The notes beneath the pieces are model-generated. The model saw nothing but the letters and a program-made list of their open reading frames with translations, did not search any database and was not told the origin of the DNA. Both the position numbers and the translations under genes were made by a program. Below are positions 7,520 to 15,974 of a stretch of 38,072 bases of DNA, one piece after another. Every line of letters begins with the position of its first letter. Positions within the stretch are counted from its first letter, which is position 1. Source of the DNA: Acidobacteriota bacterium (lineage in GTDB: Bacteria; Acidobacteriota; Terriglobia; Terriglobales; Acidobacteriaceae); the NCBI GenBank assembly GCA_021816455.1, contig JAKAXU010000029.1, positions 1 through 38,072 on the forward strand, in the 5' to 3' direction.

Positions 7520-8594
7520 GTGGAAGACAGCGACACTCGGATCTTTAGTAACACTGCAACGAGGATATGACTTAACCGATGCAGAGCGGTGCCTTGGATC
7601 AGTGCCAGTGCTTGGTGGCGGAGGACCGAATGGCACGCACTCAATAGCTCGTGTCAAAGGCCCAGGCGTAGTCATCGGACGTAGTGGTGCTGGTTTTGGA
7701 AAGGCATGGTGGACTGATCAGGATTATTGGGCTCATAACACAGTTTTGTTTGCTAAAGACTTCAAGGGCAATGACCCGCGGTATGTATATTACGTCCTGT
7801 CGAATATTGATTTCACAAAGTTCAACTCAGGCGGAGCGCAGCCGTCTCTGAATCGTAATTTTATTTATCCGATTGAATTGGCTATTCCACCTTTGGGGGA
7901 GCAACAAAAAATCGCAGCCATTATGCGGGCCTGGGATGAGGCCATCGACAAGCTGGATTCGCTTTCACGCAAGCTGGAAAGATTGAACACCGCATTACGC
8001 CTGAAGTGCTTTGAGAAGCAATTCGCTCGTGAGAAGAGCGTAACTAAGGCATCGAGAATCTTCGAGCCCGTTTCAGAACGGGCACGACCGGATCTTCCCC
8101 TACTGGCTGTAATGCAGGATTTGGGGGTTGTGCGCCGCGATGAGTTGGATCGCCGTGTGGCCATGCCAGACGGTGACATTTCCAGCTACAAAGTTGTTCG
8201 TCCTGGCGACTTCGTCATCAGCCTGCGCTCCTTCGAAGGTGGTCTGGAATATTCAAAAGTGCTCGGCCTAGTGAGCCCGGCCTACACGGTCCTCCGGCCG
8301 ATTCGCGAGATCAATAGCGACTACTATCGCCACTTCTTCAAATCGCGCAGTTTTATCGGCCGCCTCGACAAATTGATCTTTGGCATTCGCGACGGCAAGC
8401 AGATCGCATTCCGCGATTTTGGCGATATGCGTATTCCGAATCCAAGTATTAAGGTTCAGGAGTCCGACGCAGCGGCGCTCAACCAACTGAGTTCCCTCAT
8501 TGAACTCAACCAGAGGCGCAAGCAGGCGCTCGAAAAGCAAAAGCGCGGCCTGATGCAGAAGCTACTAACCGGCCTATGGAGGGTGAAATGCTGA
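7509..8594 (+). CDS. hsdS: Type I restriction-modification specificity subunit (two TRDs)
   Basis: 361 residues. It chooses the bipartite DNA target for methylation by HsdM and cleavage by HsdR. The first TRD (residues ~1-145) ends with IPPLGEQQKIAAIMRAWDEAIDKL, the start of the central spacer helix (~145-180). The second TRD runs to about 310, and the last helix (LIELNQRRKQALEKQKRGLMQKLLTG) ends with the family-typical GLWRVK. It is shorter than many HsdS, mainly in the second TRD, but has both helices. It overlaps rhuM by 11 bases and kwaA by 7. The first TRD DNA is more AT-rich than the flanking genes, in keeping with TRD exchange. Confidence 0.92.
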   Translation: MKSKWKTATLGSLVTLQRGYDLTDAERCLGSVPVLGGGGPNGTHSIARVKGPGVVIGRSGAGFGKAWWTDQDYWAHNTVLFAKDFKGNDPRYVYYVLSNIDFTKFNSGGAQPSLNRNFIYPIELAIPPLGEQQKIAAIMRAWDEAIDKLDSLSRKLERLNTALRLKCFEKQFAREKSVTKASRIFEPVSERARPDLPLLAVMQDLGVVRRDELDRRVAMPDGDISSYKVVRPGDFVISLRSFEGGLEYSKVLGLVSPAYTVLRPIREINSDYYRHFFKSRSFIGRLDKLIFGIRDGKQIAFRDFGDMRIPNPSIKVQESDAAALNQLSSLIELNQRRKQALEKQKRGLMQKLLTGLWRVKC

Positions 8595-9109
8595 ACTGGT
8601 TCGCCAAACTCCAGTTAACAAGCACAGCCATAGCGCCAGTGCTCCTGACTTATGCCTGGGTCGCTTACCGCACTTGTGCATACCGCCAAGCACTTGTTCT
8701 GATACTGACCTGCACTGCTCTCGTCACCGTCTGCCTCATTATGCTTTCAGGTTGCAAAAAAAATCTCGAACGTGTTCCGTTTTCAATGATCAGTGCCGAA
8801 GCGGCTGATCGAGAAAACATTGGCTTTCTGCTGCTGTACTTACTTCCCTTATTCACCAGCTCCTTTTCGGCGCTTAACTGGCAGGTGTGGATTCCCGCCA
8901 TAGCGATTTTCGCCGCCGTGGTCGGAACAGGCTACGGCTACCACTTCAATCCACTTCTCGGCCTGATGGGATGGCATTTTTACAAGGTGGGAACGAAAGA
9001 GGGCGTGACATACGTCCTCATTACCAAAAAACATCTCCGAAATACCACCGAGACAATCGAAGTCGGTCAGCTTACGGAGTATATCGTGCTCGATTTGGGA
9101 GAAAAGTGA
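8588..9109 (+). CDS. kwaA: KwaA-like membrane protein of a Kiwa-type defence pair
   Basis: 173 residues from ATG 8588, preferred over ATG 8576 because GGAGG (8579-8583) is 5 bases upstream. Hydrophobic segments suggest about four membrane helices: around TAIAPVLLTYAWVAY, ALVLILTCTALVTVCLIML, FLLLYLLPLFTSSFSAL and WIPAIAIFAAVVGTGYGY. A soluble C-terminus follows (NPLLGLMGWHFYKV, VTYVLITKKHLRNT, QLTEYIVLDL). Kiwa consists of a membrane protein KwaA and a cytoplasmic DUF4868 protein KwaB; the membrane part is thought to sense phage infection at the envelope. The call rests on topology, the C-terminal motif as I recall it, and the adjacent DUF4868-like gene. It overlaps the hsdS stop (ATGCTGA). 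Confidence 0.68.
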   Translation: MLNWFAKLQLTSTAIAPVLLTYAWVAYRTCAYRQALVLILTCTALVTVCLIMLSGCKKNLERVPFSMISAEAADRENIGFLLLYLLPLFTSSFSALNWQVWIPAIAIFAAVVGTGYGYHFNPLLGLMGWHFYKVGTKEGVTYVLITKKHLRNTTETIEVGQLTEYIVLDLGEK

Positions 9110-9110
9110 T

Positions 9111-9989
9111 ATGCCGCAGAACCTGTTTGCAGCTTGCCGCATGGATGGTGAACTGTCCGCGAAGCGCGTGCGCCTCGATGCCACAGTACAGCAGGCGATT
9201 GAGAACATCTTCGATCAACAAGAGGCCCAGTTCCGAGAAGGTGTCACCGAAGAGGTTGACTTCGATGGGAGCTGGATGCCGGATGACGAAGAGTTTCTGA
9301 CCATCGATGTGCCTGCTGAGGCGGCCATATTCGAGGCGACAATTCGTGGTAACGCTATGGCCGTTCCCGATCTTGACGCGGCGCACTTCGCAGAGGAAGG
9401 GATTAAAGCCCTCTTCACGGGTACCGTGCTCAACGGTGCTGCAAAGGTACTCGTACAACGCTTCACTTCACAGCAGGTGCTGTCTAGACGCTTTTCGCTT
9501 CTTCAGCAGGGTAATGCTTTCCGCCAACTAACGGACGCCGCATTCACTCTCGATAACAGCCTGACCTGCATCGTTGAAGACGGAAAGATTAAATTCAAGA
9601 GCATGCAGAAGCTCCGGTCGATTATCGACATGGTGGAGCTTTATCGAGCAGCAACTGACGCAGAAGTACAGGCCTTTGCTGGCCATACAAGTTTGGCCGT
9701 CTGGAATGTGCCTGAATTTGTGGCGCTGACGAATCAGACCAGTCGTAAATTGATTCACGCAGTAGCAGCAAGCGGCACCCTGGACAATTACACGCCGGCT
9801 GAAATTCAGACCGCAGCACAATCTACGGGGCTGACCGTCACCATCGAGAATGGGAAAGTTGAAATGCCACGGGAGCATGTCGGGATTAAGGCTCTGCTCC
9901 AGTTTCTGAACGAGAGTCGCTACTCTGGTCCACTGTCAAATCAACCCTATGTGACCAATTCTCAGCGAAGAGTAAACGGAGCAAGATAA
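9111..9989 (+). CDS. kwaB: KwaB-like DUF4868 protein of a Kiwa-type defence pair
   Basis: 292 residues, close to the usual KwaB size, starting one base after the kwaA stop with GGGAG upstream. The central and C-terminal parts match the DUF4868 pattern as I know it: LVQRFTSQQVLSRRFSLL, FRQLTDAAFTLDNSLTCIVEDG, IKFKSMQKLRSIIDM, then HAVAASGTLDNYT, GLTVTIENGKVEMPR and a final FLNESRYSGPLS...YVTNS. In Kiwa, KwaB is the cytoplasmic effector that binds DNA and blocks phage replication or late transcription. No transmembrane segment is seen. Because it sits between hsdS and hsdR, it is presumably co-transcribed with the restriction enzyme. Assignment is by pattern recognition, without a profile search. 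Confidence 0.7.
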   Translation: MPQNLFAACRMDGELSAKRVRLDATVQQAIENIFDQQEAQFREGVTEEVDFDGSWMPDDEEFLTIDVPAEAAIFEATIRGNAMAVPDLDAAHFAEEGIKALFTGTVLNGAAKVLVQRFTSQQVLSRRFSLLQQGNAFRQLTDAAFTLDNSLTCIVEDGKIKFKSMQKLRSIIDMVELYRAATDAEVQAFAGHTSLAVWNVPEFVALTNQTSRKLIHAVAASGTLDNYTPAEIQTAAQSTGLTVTIENGKVEMPREHVGIKALLQFLNESRYSGPLSNQPYVTNSQRRVNGAR

Positions 9990-9993
9990 CTCC

Positions 9994-12900
9994 ATGAGCT
10001 TCGACGCCGGCGAAAAGCACCAATCGCAGGTCCCCGCCATCCAGTTGCTGGTGGCGATGGGCTACAAGCCCCTGAGCCAGTCAGAGGCCGTCGCCCTGCG
10101 CGGCGGACGGTTGCGCAATGTGGTGCTGGACGAAATCCTCGCGGAGCAGCTTCTCAAGATCAACCGCTTCATCTTTCGTGGGCGCGAGTATGCCTTCGAC
10201 CTGGAGGATGCGCACGAGGCCATACGCCGGCTAAAGCCGACCCCGGACCGTCTGAAAGGCCTTAAGGGAACGAATCAGGACATCTACGACACGCTCGTTC
10301 TGGGCACAACCATTGCAAAAACAATTGACGGCGACAGCAAAAGTTTTTCCTTTCGCTTCGTCGATTGGGAGCGGCCAGAGAACAATGTCTTCCACGTGAC
10401 TGCCGAGGTTTCCGTAGAACGGACCGGCAGCATCCAGACGAAGCGCTGCGATATCGTTGCTTACGTCAATGGCATTCCATTCGTCGTCATCGAGAATAAG
10501 CGGCCCACTGAAAGCCTGAAGAAAGCCGGAAGCCAGCTCATTGGTTATCAGAGCGAAGACTTCATTCCGCATCTCTTCCACTTCGCTCAAGTGCTGCTGA
10601 CAATGAACCGCCAGGAGGCCCGCTACGCGACCGTGGGAACCCCGCAGAAGTTTTGGCAGACCTGGCGCGATGAAGAGGACACGGACGCGGTGATCGCCCC
10701 ATTCGCGAACCGCCATCTGACTACCGCCGAGACGGACGTGATCTTTTCGGGCGATTTTGCGGCGGCGAGACCATACTTTGAAGCAATGGCGGCCGAGGGA
10801 CAACGGGTGGTGACCGCGCAAGATCGGGCACTCTATTCGCTTTGCAGACCCGAGCGCCTGCTCGACCTGGTGAGGCGCTTCACGGTATTTGAGGGCGGCA
10901 GCCGAAAGATCGCCCGGCATCCGCAGTTTTTCAGTATCCGCGAGGCCGTCCAGCTTGTAAAGCAGTTCGATCCGAAAGGTAACCGCAAGGGCGGCGTCAT
11001 CTGGCACACGCAGGGGGCGGGGAAATCGCTGACCATGGTCATGCTGGGGCGCGCGCTCGTTCTGGACAGGGAGATTCCCAATCCGCGCATCCTCATCGTC
11101 ACGGATCGTGACGATCTCGACGTGCAAATCAGGGATACGTTCAAATCCTGTGATATGCAGCCGGCGCGCGCAACCAGCGGCACCCATCTGCTCGATCTCA
11201 TCCACGACAAGCGTCCGCTGATCACCACCATCATCAACAAATTTGATTCCGCGCTGCGCGGCGCGAAAGCCGCCGATGCCGATGCCAACATTTTTGTTCT
11301 GGTGGATGAAAGCCATCGCACCCAGACGGGACGCAAGGGAAGCTATAGCCAGTTCGCAGTGAAAATGCGCCGTATGTTGCCGAAGGCCTGCTACCTGGGC
11401 TTCACGGGCACTCCGCTGCTCAAGAAGGAAAAGAACACTCTCTCGACCTTTGGCGGGCTCATTCACCGTTATGCCATCGATGAGGCGGTTGCGGACGGCG
11501 CCATCGTGCCACTTCTCTACGAGGGCCGCCTTGTCGATCAGCGAATTACTGCCGATGCGATTGACCGCTGGTTTGACAAGATCAGCGTGGGACTGACGGA
11601 CAAGCAGAAGGCCGATCTGAAGCGCAAATTTTCGCGGTCGAATGCACTGTCAAAGACGTCGCAGGCAATTCGCGCTAAGGCCTTCGATATTTCTGAGCAC
11701 TTCCGTCAGAACTGGCAGGGAACGGGGTTCAAAGCCCAGCTCGTCGCTCCCTCAAAGGCCGCGGCAGTGCGATTCAAGGAAGTGCTCGATGAGATCGGAC
11801 ACGTAACCAGCGAGATCGTGATATCGCCACCCAATGAGAATGAGGGTAACGAGGAAGTCGACAAGGAAGCGAAAGATCTCGTTCGGAAATTCTGGGACGA
11901 GATGATGAAGCGCTTCAAGACGGAGGATGAATACAACCGTCAGCTTACCGCCGCTTTCAAGAGTTCTGGTGATCCGGAGATACTCATCGTCGTTTCAAAG
12001 CTCTTGACTGGCTTCGACGCGCCACGCAACACGGTGCTCTATGTGTGCAAATCACTCCGCGAACATAACCTACTGCAGGCGATCGCGCGCGTGAATCGAC
12101 TTTATGAGGAGGATGGGACAGAGAAGCAATTCGGTTTCATCATCGATTATGAGGGCCTTCTCGGCGAGTTGGACAGCGCGCTGACTACATACAGCGCATT
12201 CGAGGGCTATGACTCGTCGGACCTTGCCGGAACCGTGCATGACGTGCGAGAGGAAATCCGCAAGCTGCGGCAGTTGCACGATCAGTTGTGGGATCTCTTC
12301 AAGTCAGTCAAAAACAAAAGAGACATGGAGCAGTTCGAGCAATTCCTCGCCGACGAGCCCATCCGACACGACTTCTATGAACGACTGCGTGCCTTCGGGC
12401 GATGCCTGCACATCTCGATTTCGTCAGATAAGCTCCTGGACGTCTTCTCTGAGTCTGATGTAGAGCGGATGAAGCGGGATTGGAAACAGTTCTCCGAACT
12501 GAGGCGATCCGTTCAGCTCCGCTATCAGGAAGTAGTTGATCTGAACGAGTTCGAACCGAAGATTCAGAAGCTGCTCGATGACCATGTTGTCTCAATGCCC
12601 GCTGAGATCATCATTCCCCTGGTGAACATCAATGATCCCGATGCGCTCAAGGCCGTGGTGAAAGAAGCGGGAGTCTCCGACGCATCGAAGGCCGATCGGA
12701 TCGCAAGCGCTACGCGCAGGACTATCACTTTGAAGATGGAGGAGGATCCGACCTTCTACAAGCGCTTCTCCATTCTGCTTGAAGAGACAATTCGGAGTTA
12801 CAGGGCAAAAAGAATCTCTGAGCGGGACTATCTGAAAAACGTGATCGATCTCGCCGGCAAAGTTGCCCGAAAGGACCGGGGAACCAACGTTCCGGATCCT

Positions 12901-13209
12901 ATCAAGGGGAATGATGACGGACAGGCATTTTACGGGATTCTCCAGGGAGCGCTCGTTGGATCAGATGGGCAGCCGGTCAGCGAGGTGGAGACCGCCCAGA
13001 TCGCGCTCGCGATTATCGACATCATCAAGGCACATCATATTGTCGACGTGTGGACGAACGAGGTAGCGCAGAACAATATGCGAAATGCGGTTGATGACTA
13101 CTTTTTTGATGTCCTGCGTGACCGGCGAGGGATACAGCTGCCCATCGAGATAATGGATGAGATCGACCACAAGATCATGGACTTGGCACGCGCGAGGTTC
13201 CCTGGATGA
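9994..13209 (+). CDS. hsdR: Type I restriction endonuclease subunit R
   Basis: 1071 residues, normal HsdR length. It is the ATP-driven translocase and nuclease of the restriction complex. The N-terminal PD-(D/E)xK nuclease shows D153 and E167-x-K169 (within VVIENKRP). The superfamily 2 motor follows: Walker A GAGKS at 341-345, motif II DESH at 438-441, GFTGTPLL shortly after, and a late helicase motif AIARVNRLY with the Arg fingers. The C-terminal helical region (from ~760) would dock on M2S. All key residues are present, so it should be active. GGAGC lies about 12 bases before ATG 9994, 4 bases after the kwaB stop. Confidence 0.96.
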   Translation: MSFDAGEKHQSQVPAIQLLVAMGYKPLSQSEAVALRGGRLRNVVLDEILAEQLLKINRFIFRGREYAFDLEDAHEAIRRLKPTPDRLKGLKGTNQDIYDTLVLGTTIAKTIDGDSKSFSFRFVDWERPENNVFHVTAEVSVERTGSIQTKRCDIVAYVNGIPFVVIENKRPTESLKKAGSQLIGYQSEDFIPHLFHFAQVLLTMNRQEARYATVGTPQKFWQTWRDEEDTDAVIAPFANRHLTTAETDVIFSGDFAAARPYFEAMAAEGQRVVTAQDRALYSLCRPERLLDLVRRFTVFEGGSRKIARHPQFFSIREAVQLVKQFDPKGNRKGGVIWHTQGAGKSLTMVMLGRALVLDREIPNPRILIVTDRDDLDVQIRDTFKSCDMQPARATSGTHLLDLIHDKRPLITTIINKFDSALRGAKAADADANIFVLVDESHRTQTGRKGSYSQFAVKMRRMLPKACYLGFTGTPLLKKEKNTLSTFGGLIHRYAIDEAVADGAIVPLLYEGRLVDQRITADAIDRWFDKISVGLTDKQKADLKRKFSRSNALSKTSQAIRAKAFDISEHFRQNWQGTGFKAQLVAPSKAAAVRFKEVLDEIGHVTSEIVISPPNENEGNEEVDKEAKDLVRKFWDEMMKRFKTEDEYNRQLTAAFKSSGDPEILIVVSKLLTGFDAPRNTVLYVCKSLREHNLLQAIARVNRLYEEDGTEKQFGFIIDYEGLLGELDSALTTYSAFEGYDSSDLAGTVHDVREEIRKLRQLHDQLWDLFKSVKNKRDMEQFEQFLADEPIRHDFYERLRAFGRCLHISISSDKLLDVFSESDVERMKRDWKQFSELRRSVQLRYQEVVDLNEFEPKIQKLLDDHVVSMPAEIIIPLVNINDPDALKAVVKEAGVSDASKADRIASATRRTITLKMEEDPTFYKRFSILLEETIRSYRAKRISERDYLKNVIDLAGKVARKDRGTNVPDPIKGNDDGQAFYGILQGALVGSDGQPVSEVETAQIALAIIDIIKAHHIVDVWTNEVAQNNMRNAVDDYFFDVLRDRRGIQLPIEIMDEIDHKIMDLARARFPG

Positions 13210-13922
13210 ATCGGGAACAGGGACGGATCGAATACGGCGGCCACGCGATCGAGTTTGCCGTGGTGCGGCGCAAGAGAACAACTCTCGAAATCGCCGTTGA
13301 GCCCGATGCGACGGTAGTGGTTGCAGCTCCGCTCGGCACCCCCTTTGAGGATATAGCGGAAAAAGTCCGTAAACGCGCTTCATGGGTTCAGCAGCAGCAG
13401 CATTTCTTTCTGCAATTTGTCCCAAGGACGCCTCCACGGCGCTACGTTCCTGGCGAGACCCACCTCTACCTTGGCCGGCAATACCGCCTCAAAGTAGTTT
13501 CCGGCGACCGGCCAGGAGTCAAGCTCTTGCGAGGATTCATGCTGGTGGCGAGCTCGTCTCCCAAACAGACCGATGTGACCCGGGATCTCGTGAATGCGTG
13601 GTACCGTGCTCGCGCCCACAAATGGTTTGCGGATCGTCTTGAAGCGAATCTGCGCCGATTCCCAAACCCCGAACGAGTTCGTCCAAAGGGGCTGATTATC
13701 CGCCATCTGCGTCAGCGATGGGGATCGATGTCATCCGGGCACAGAATGGTCTTGAACCAGCGGCTCATCCAAGCTCCGGTTTACGCAATCGACTATGTGA
13801 TCACACATGAGCTGTGCCATGTTGCCGAACCCAGCCACCGGCCTGCGTTCTTCCGACTCTTGGATCGCGTCCTTCCTGATTGGCAGAGCCGAAAGCGTCG
13901 GCTGGAAGAGATAATGTCATGA
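13206..13922 (+). CDS. DUF45 (YgjP-like) zinc metallopeptidase
   Basis: 238 residues, ATG 13206 overlapping the hsdR stop (ATGA). The C-terminal half has the zinc-protease motif HELCH at 201-205 followed by PSHRPAFF, which supplies the third His ligand in this family, and WGSMSSGHRMVLNQRLI before it, diagnostic of DUF45/YgjP proteins. The N-terminus (EFAVVRRKRTTLEIAV) is the usual beta-rich lead. The substrate is unknown. DUF45 genes often lie directly after hsdR in type I operons; a role in turning over HsdR or another partner has been suggested by this linkage only. Translational coupling to hsdR makes a shared role likely. Confidence 0.9.
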   Translation: MNREQGRIEYGGHAIEFAVVRRKRTTLEIAVEPDATVVVAAPLGTPFEDIAEKVRKRASWVQQQQHFFLQFVPRTPPRRYVPGETHLYLGRQYRLKVVSGDRPGVKLLRGFMLVASSSPKQTDVTRDLVNAWYRARAHKWFADRLEANLRRFPNPERVRPKGLIIRHLRQRWGSMSSGHRMVLNQRLIQAPVYAIDYVITHELCHVAEPSHRPAFFRLLDRVLPDWQSRKRRLEEIMS

Positions 13923-14149
13923 ATGGCGCGCTCGCAATTGGTACAGAGCGGAGTAATGGCGTCATCAACAACTGGTGTCAAGGGCGGAGTAAAACCAGGC
14001 CACTGTGGCCTATTTTTGCTCTGGCGCTTATATGCGCATCTATGACTCTGTCTCTTATCCCATTACGTCGGCGGGGAGCTGTCACCATAGCGCCGTCGCA
14101 TGCTGTCACTGACGCGTACGAGCGTTCACACCCTGACATCCGGGCATTT

Positions 14150-14539
14150 TCAGCTCAGACGGCGAACTCGCGACAGTCGTCCAAAGGCTCTGTCAAAGGT
14201 GATGATCTCCTTGACGCCGGCATCGAAGGATATTTCCGCTATCAGATGGTCTGCAAAACCAACCGTGCCCTTGCGGGCTGCTTCCAGCGCTTTCCGGACC
14301 AGGGTTGGTGATTCGACCGTGACGCCTCGCGCCCGAAGCAATCCGTCGAGCGCTTGCAGGACTCTATCCTTTTCCCATCGACCGCGAAGCACCCATGAGA
14401 GTTCTGCAAATACGATGAGCGGGACAAAGATTCCATCTGCGGAGCGAGCCTGTGCCAGAGCCGATCTCGCTTTCCTCGTCTGAGTTTGGTCATCGTTGAG
14501 CAAAGCGCGTGCCCAGACATTGGTATCAGCAGCGAGCAT
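14150..14539 (-). CDS. vapC: VapC-type PIN-domain toxin
   Basis: 129 residues from ATG 14539, chosen because AGGAGG (14548-14553) is 8 bases upstream; GTG 14545 is also in frame. It is a PIN-domain RNase with the conserved acidic residues: D5 in LAADTNVW, E in FAELSWVL, D in GFADHLIAE and D in ITFDRAFGRL. VapC toxins cut tRNA or rRNA when free of their antitoxin. The start overlaps the vapB stop, so the two are co-translated. It lies tail to tail with the restriction operon and may help keep the island in the cell. Confidence 0.9.
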   Translation of the reverse strand: MLAADTNVWARALLNDDQTQTRKARSALAQARSADGIFVPLIVFAELSWVLRGRWEKDRVLQALDGLLRARGVTVESPTLVRKALEAARKGTVGFADHLIAEISFDAGVKEIITFDRAFGRLSRVRRLS

Positions 14540-14811
14540 CACCACTGCCTCCTGGCCTTCGCCTCATTCATCTCCGCGAATGACATGACGTGTTCCGCCT
14601 TACCGCCTTCATCCGCCATCTGCCACAGGTCTTCGAGGTCATACAGAACTCGGTCAACCTGGACGGGGCCGGTCGAAGGCATGCTGAAGCGAATTCGACT
14701 GCCAGTCTGGATGCCGAGGCGCTTCCGCAACTCCTTGGGCAGTGTGACCTGACCCTTCGAGGTTACTTTCGCTTCAACGGTTGTAGACAAATTGCGAGAA
14801 GTCGGAGTCAT
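14539..14811 (-). CDS. vapB: AbrB/VapB-type antitoxin
   Basis: 90 residues. The start at 14811 was chosen over 14913 because a strong ribosome-binding site (GGAGGAG read on the minus strand, about 14819-14826) sits just before it. The SpoVT/AbrB swapped-hairpin DNA-binding domain is plain: AKVTSKGQVTLPKELRKRLGIQTGSRIRF (residues ~14-43). The C-terminal part (EDLWQMADEGGK, FAEMNEAKARRQW) would wrap the toxin. Such antitoxins repress their own operon as a complex with the toxin. Confidence 0.9.
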   Translation of the reverse strand: MTPTSRNLSTTVEAKVTSKGQVTLPKELRKRLGIQTGSRIRFSMPSTGPVQVDRVLYDLEDLWQMADEGGKAEHVMSFAEMNEAKARRQW

Positions 14812-14829
14812 AGCGTTTCTCCTCCTTAC

Positions 14830-14835
14830 ATTATA
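14830..14835 (-). promoter_or_regulatory. Putative -10 box of vapBC
   Basis: Read on the minus strand, a consensus TATAAT hexamer lies about 20 bases upstream of the vapB start, just before its ribosome-binding site. No convincing -35 hexamer is present at 16-18 bases, as might be expected for an autorepressed promoter. The rest of the ~485-base stretch 14812-15297 holds no gene I can support. Confidence 0.35.
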
Positions 14836-15297
14836 GCTCTTTCTCCTTACCATTTCCTGGCCCTTTTCTTTTGTGAGACGGCAAGCCTGCAGAACAAATC
14901 CGCTGACTTTCACTCCTTAAAGAAAAGGTCGGCAGAGAATCTGCATGCGCAGAATCTCGAGCCGTCGGGAACTACGGCAAACTGTCTCCGTTCCGCCACA
15001 AAAGCTTCACGATGTCACATCTTCGTCCCCGAGAGCAAAGACGTGCCCCGAAAGCAGCCGGTGTTCAAGCGCGGTCTGCACCTTCGTACTGAGGCCATCG
15101 AATCCTCAACATTTGTCGGTCACGCCCGGAGCAAGCCAGAACTTCGTTCCAGTGCGCTACTCGCATTGTTGCCCGCATGCGGGACCTCATACCCGAGAGG
15201 AATGCTGAGCCCTTATGCCCATGTAAATTCATTCCTCAATCTGTGCATCAAAAGCCGCCTTGCTCACCGCATGGCTTCTTATTTTCAGGAGTCCAAT

Positions 15298-15885
15298 ATG
15301 CCCATTGATGTTTCAACTTTTCTTTCCAACCTCGCGGAAACTCGACGCGCGGCCCAGATCGCTGCACGCTCTCGATTTACGCCATCATCAGACATCGTGC
15401 TTCCTGATTCTCTTGAAGCAGCCTTGCGCCATCGCTTCTTCCTGACCCCAGCTTCGGCGCAGTCGGATGTAGCTACGAATTCCGCAGACATCTACGTTCC
15501 ATCCTGCGAACGGGAACAAGTCGAGTATTGGTATTCGCAATATGGCGCCGATGCCCGATGGGCTGTCCACCCTGGATTGTCTAACCTCGTCATTCTTGAG
15601 ATCGATCTCGCAGTCGCGCGGCATTCGCTCGCAGCGCTATCCGAAGACGATGAATCCTGGCAACGCACTTTGAAGTTTTGCGCCCGGGGACATTGGTACT
15701 TCCTCTACGAGTCTGTACCGCGACTACCTCGACTGCACGGTTACCTCGGCTTGAAGATTCATGCCAGCAACAGCGCAATCGTTGTGCCGCCCTCGATCAT
15801 CAGAGGAAGTGAGCTCGCGTATGAAGACGCAAGGGCAACTCTTCTGTCCTTTCCGTGGAAATACGATCCCATAATGCCGCGCTGA
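15298..15885 (+). CDS. Orphan primase-polymerase (AEP)-like protein, probably degenerate
   Basis: 195 residues from ATG 15298; AGGAG (15287-15291) is 6 bases upstream, so the much longer upstream extension of this frame is rejected. The middle resembles the bifunctional primase-polymerase N-terminal domain of mobile elements: a W-based lead (EREQVEYWYSQYGADARWAV, ~71-90), HPGLSNLVILEID with E101-x-D103 at the metal-binding D-x-D position, RGHWYFLYE with G131-H132 at the second motif, and VVPPS at 162-166. The third-motif Asp is not evident (KIHASNS at 153-159). No helicase is fused or encoded nearby. It may be a remnant or a repurposed nucleotide-binding protein. Family assignment is by motif order only. 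Confidence 0.5.
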   Translation: MPIDVSTFLSNLAETRRAAQIAARSRFTPSSDIVLPDSLEAALRHRFFLTPASAQSDVATNSADIYVPSCEREQVEYWYSQYGADARWAVHPGLSNLVILEIDLAVARHSLAALSEDDESWQRTLKFCARGHWYFLYESVPRLPRLHGYLGLKIHASNSAIVVPPSIIRGSELAYEDARATLLSFPWKYDPIMPR

Positions 15886-15901
15886 ATTTCTAAAAACACG
15901 A

Positions 15902-15923
15902 CGCCGCTGATGGGTCAGCGGCG
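15902..15923 (-). terminator. Stem-loop terminator between convergent genes
   Basis: CGCCGCTGA (15902-15910) pairs perfectly with TCAGCGGCG (15915-15923) over a TGGG loop. On the minus strand the stem is followed within five bases by a TTTTT run, fitting rho-independent termination of the cysteine-rich gene at 15975-16718. On the plus strand no T-run follows. Confidence 0.6.
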
Positions 15924-15974
15924 CTGTGCGAAGGTCTAGATACTGGGCTTCGGTCCGTAGGTATTCTTGACAGC

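Noticed and set aside
10231-11466. 411-codon minus-strand ORF opposite hsdR
   Set aside because: Antisense shadow of hsdR; no domain and no start signals.
13919-14311. Plus-strand ORF starting at an ATGA overlap with the DUF45 gene, with one hydrophobic segment
   Set aside because: It runs 162 bases antisense into vapC, loses protein-like composition after the hydrophobic segment and has no recognisable domain; the overlap may be chance. A short product ending before 14150 is impossible because there is no earlier stop.
14590-15297. Long upstream extension of the primase-polymerase-like frame
   Set aside because: It overlaps vapB on the opposite strand, has low-complexity unrelated sequence, and a good ribosome-binding site marks ATG 15298 as the start.
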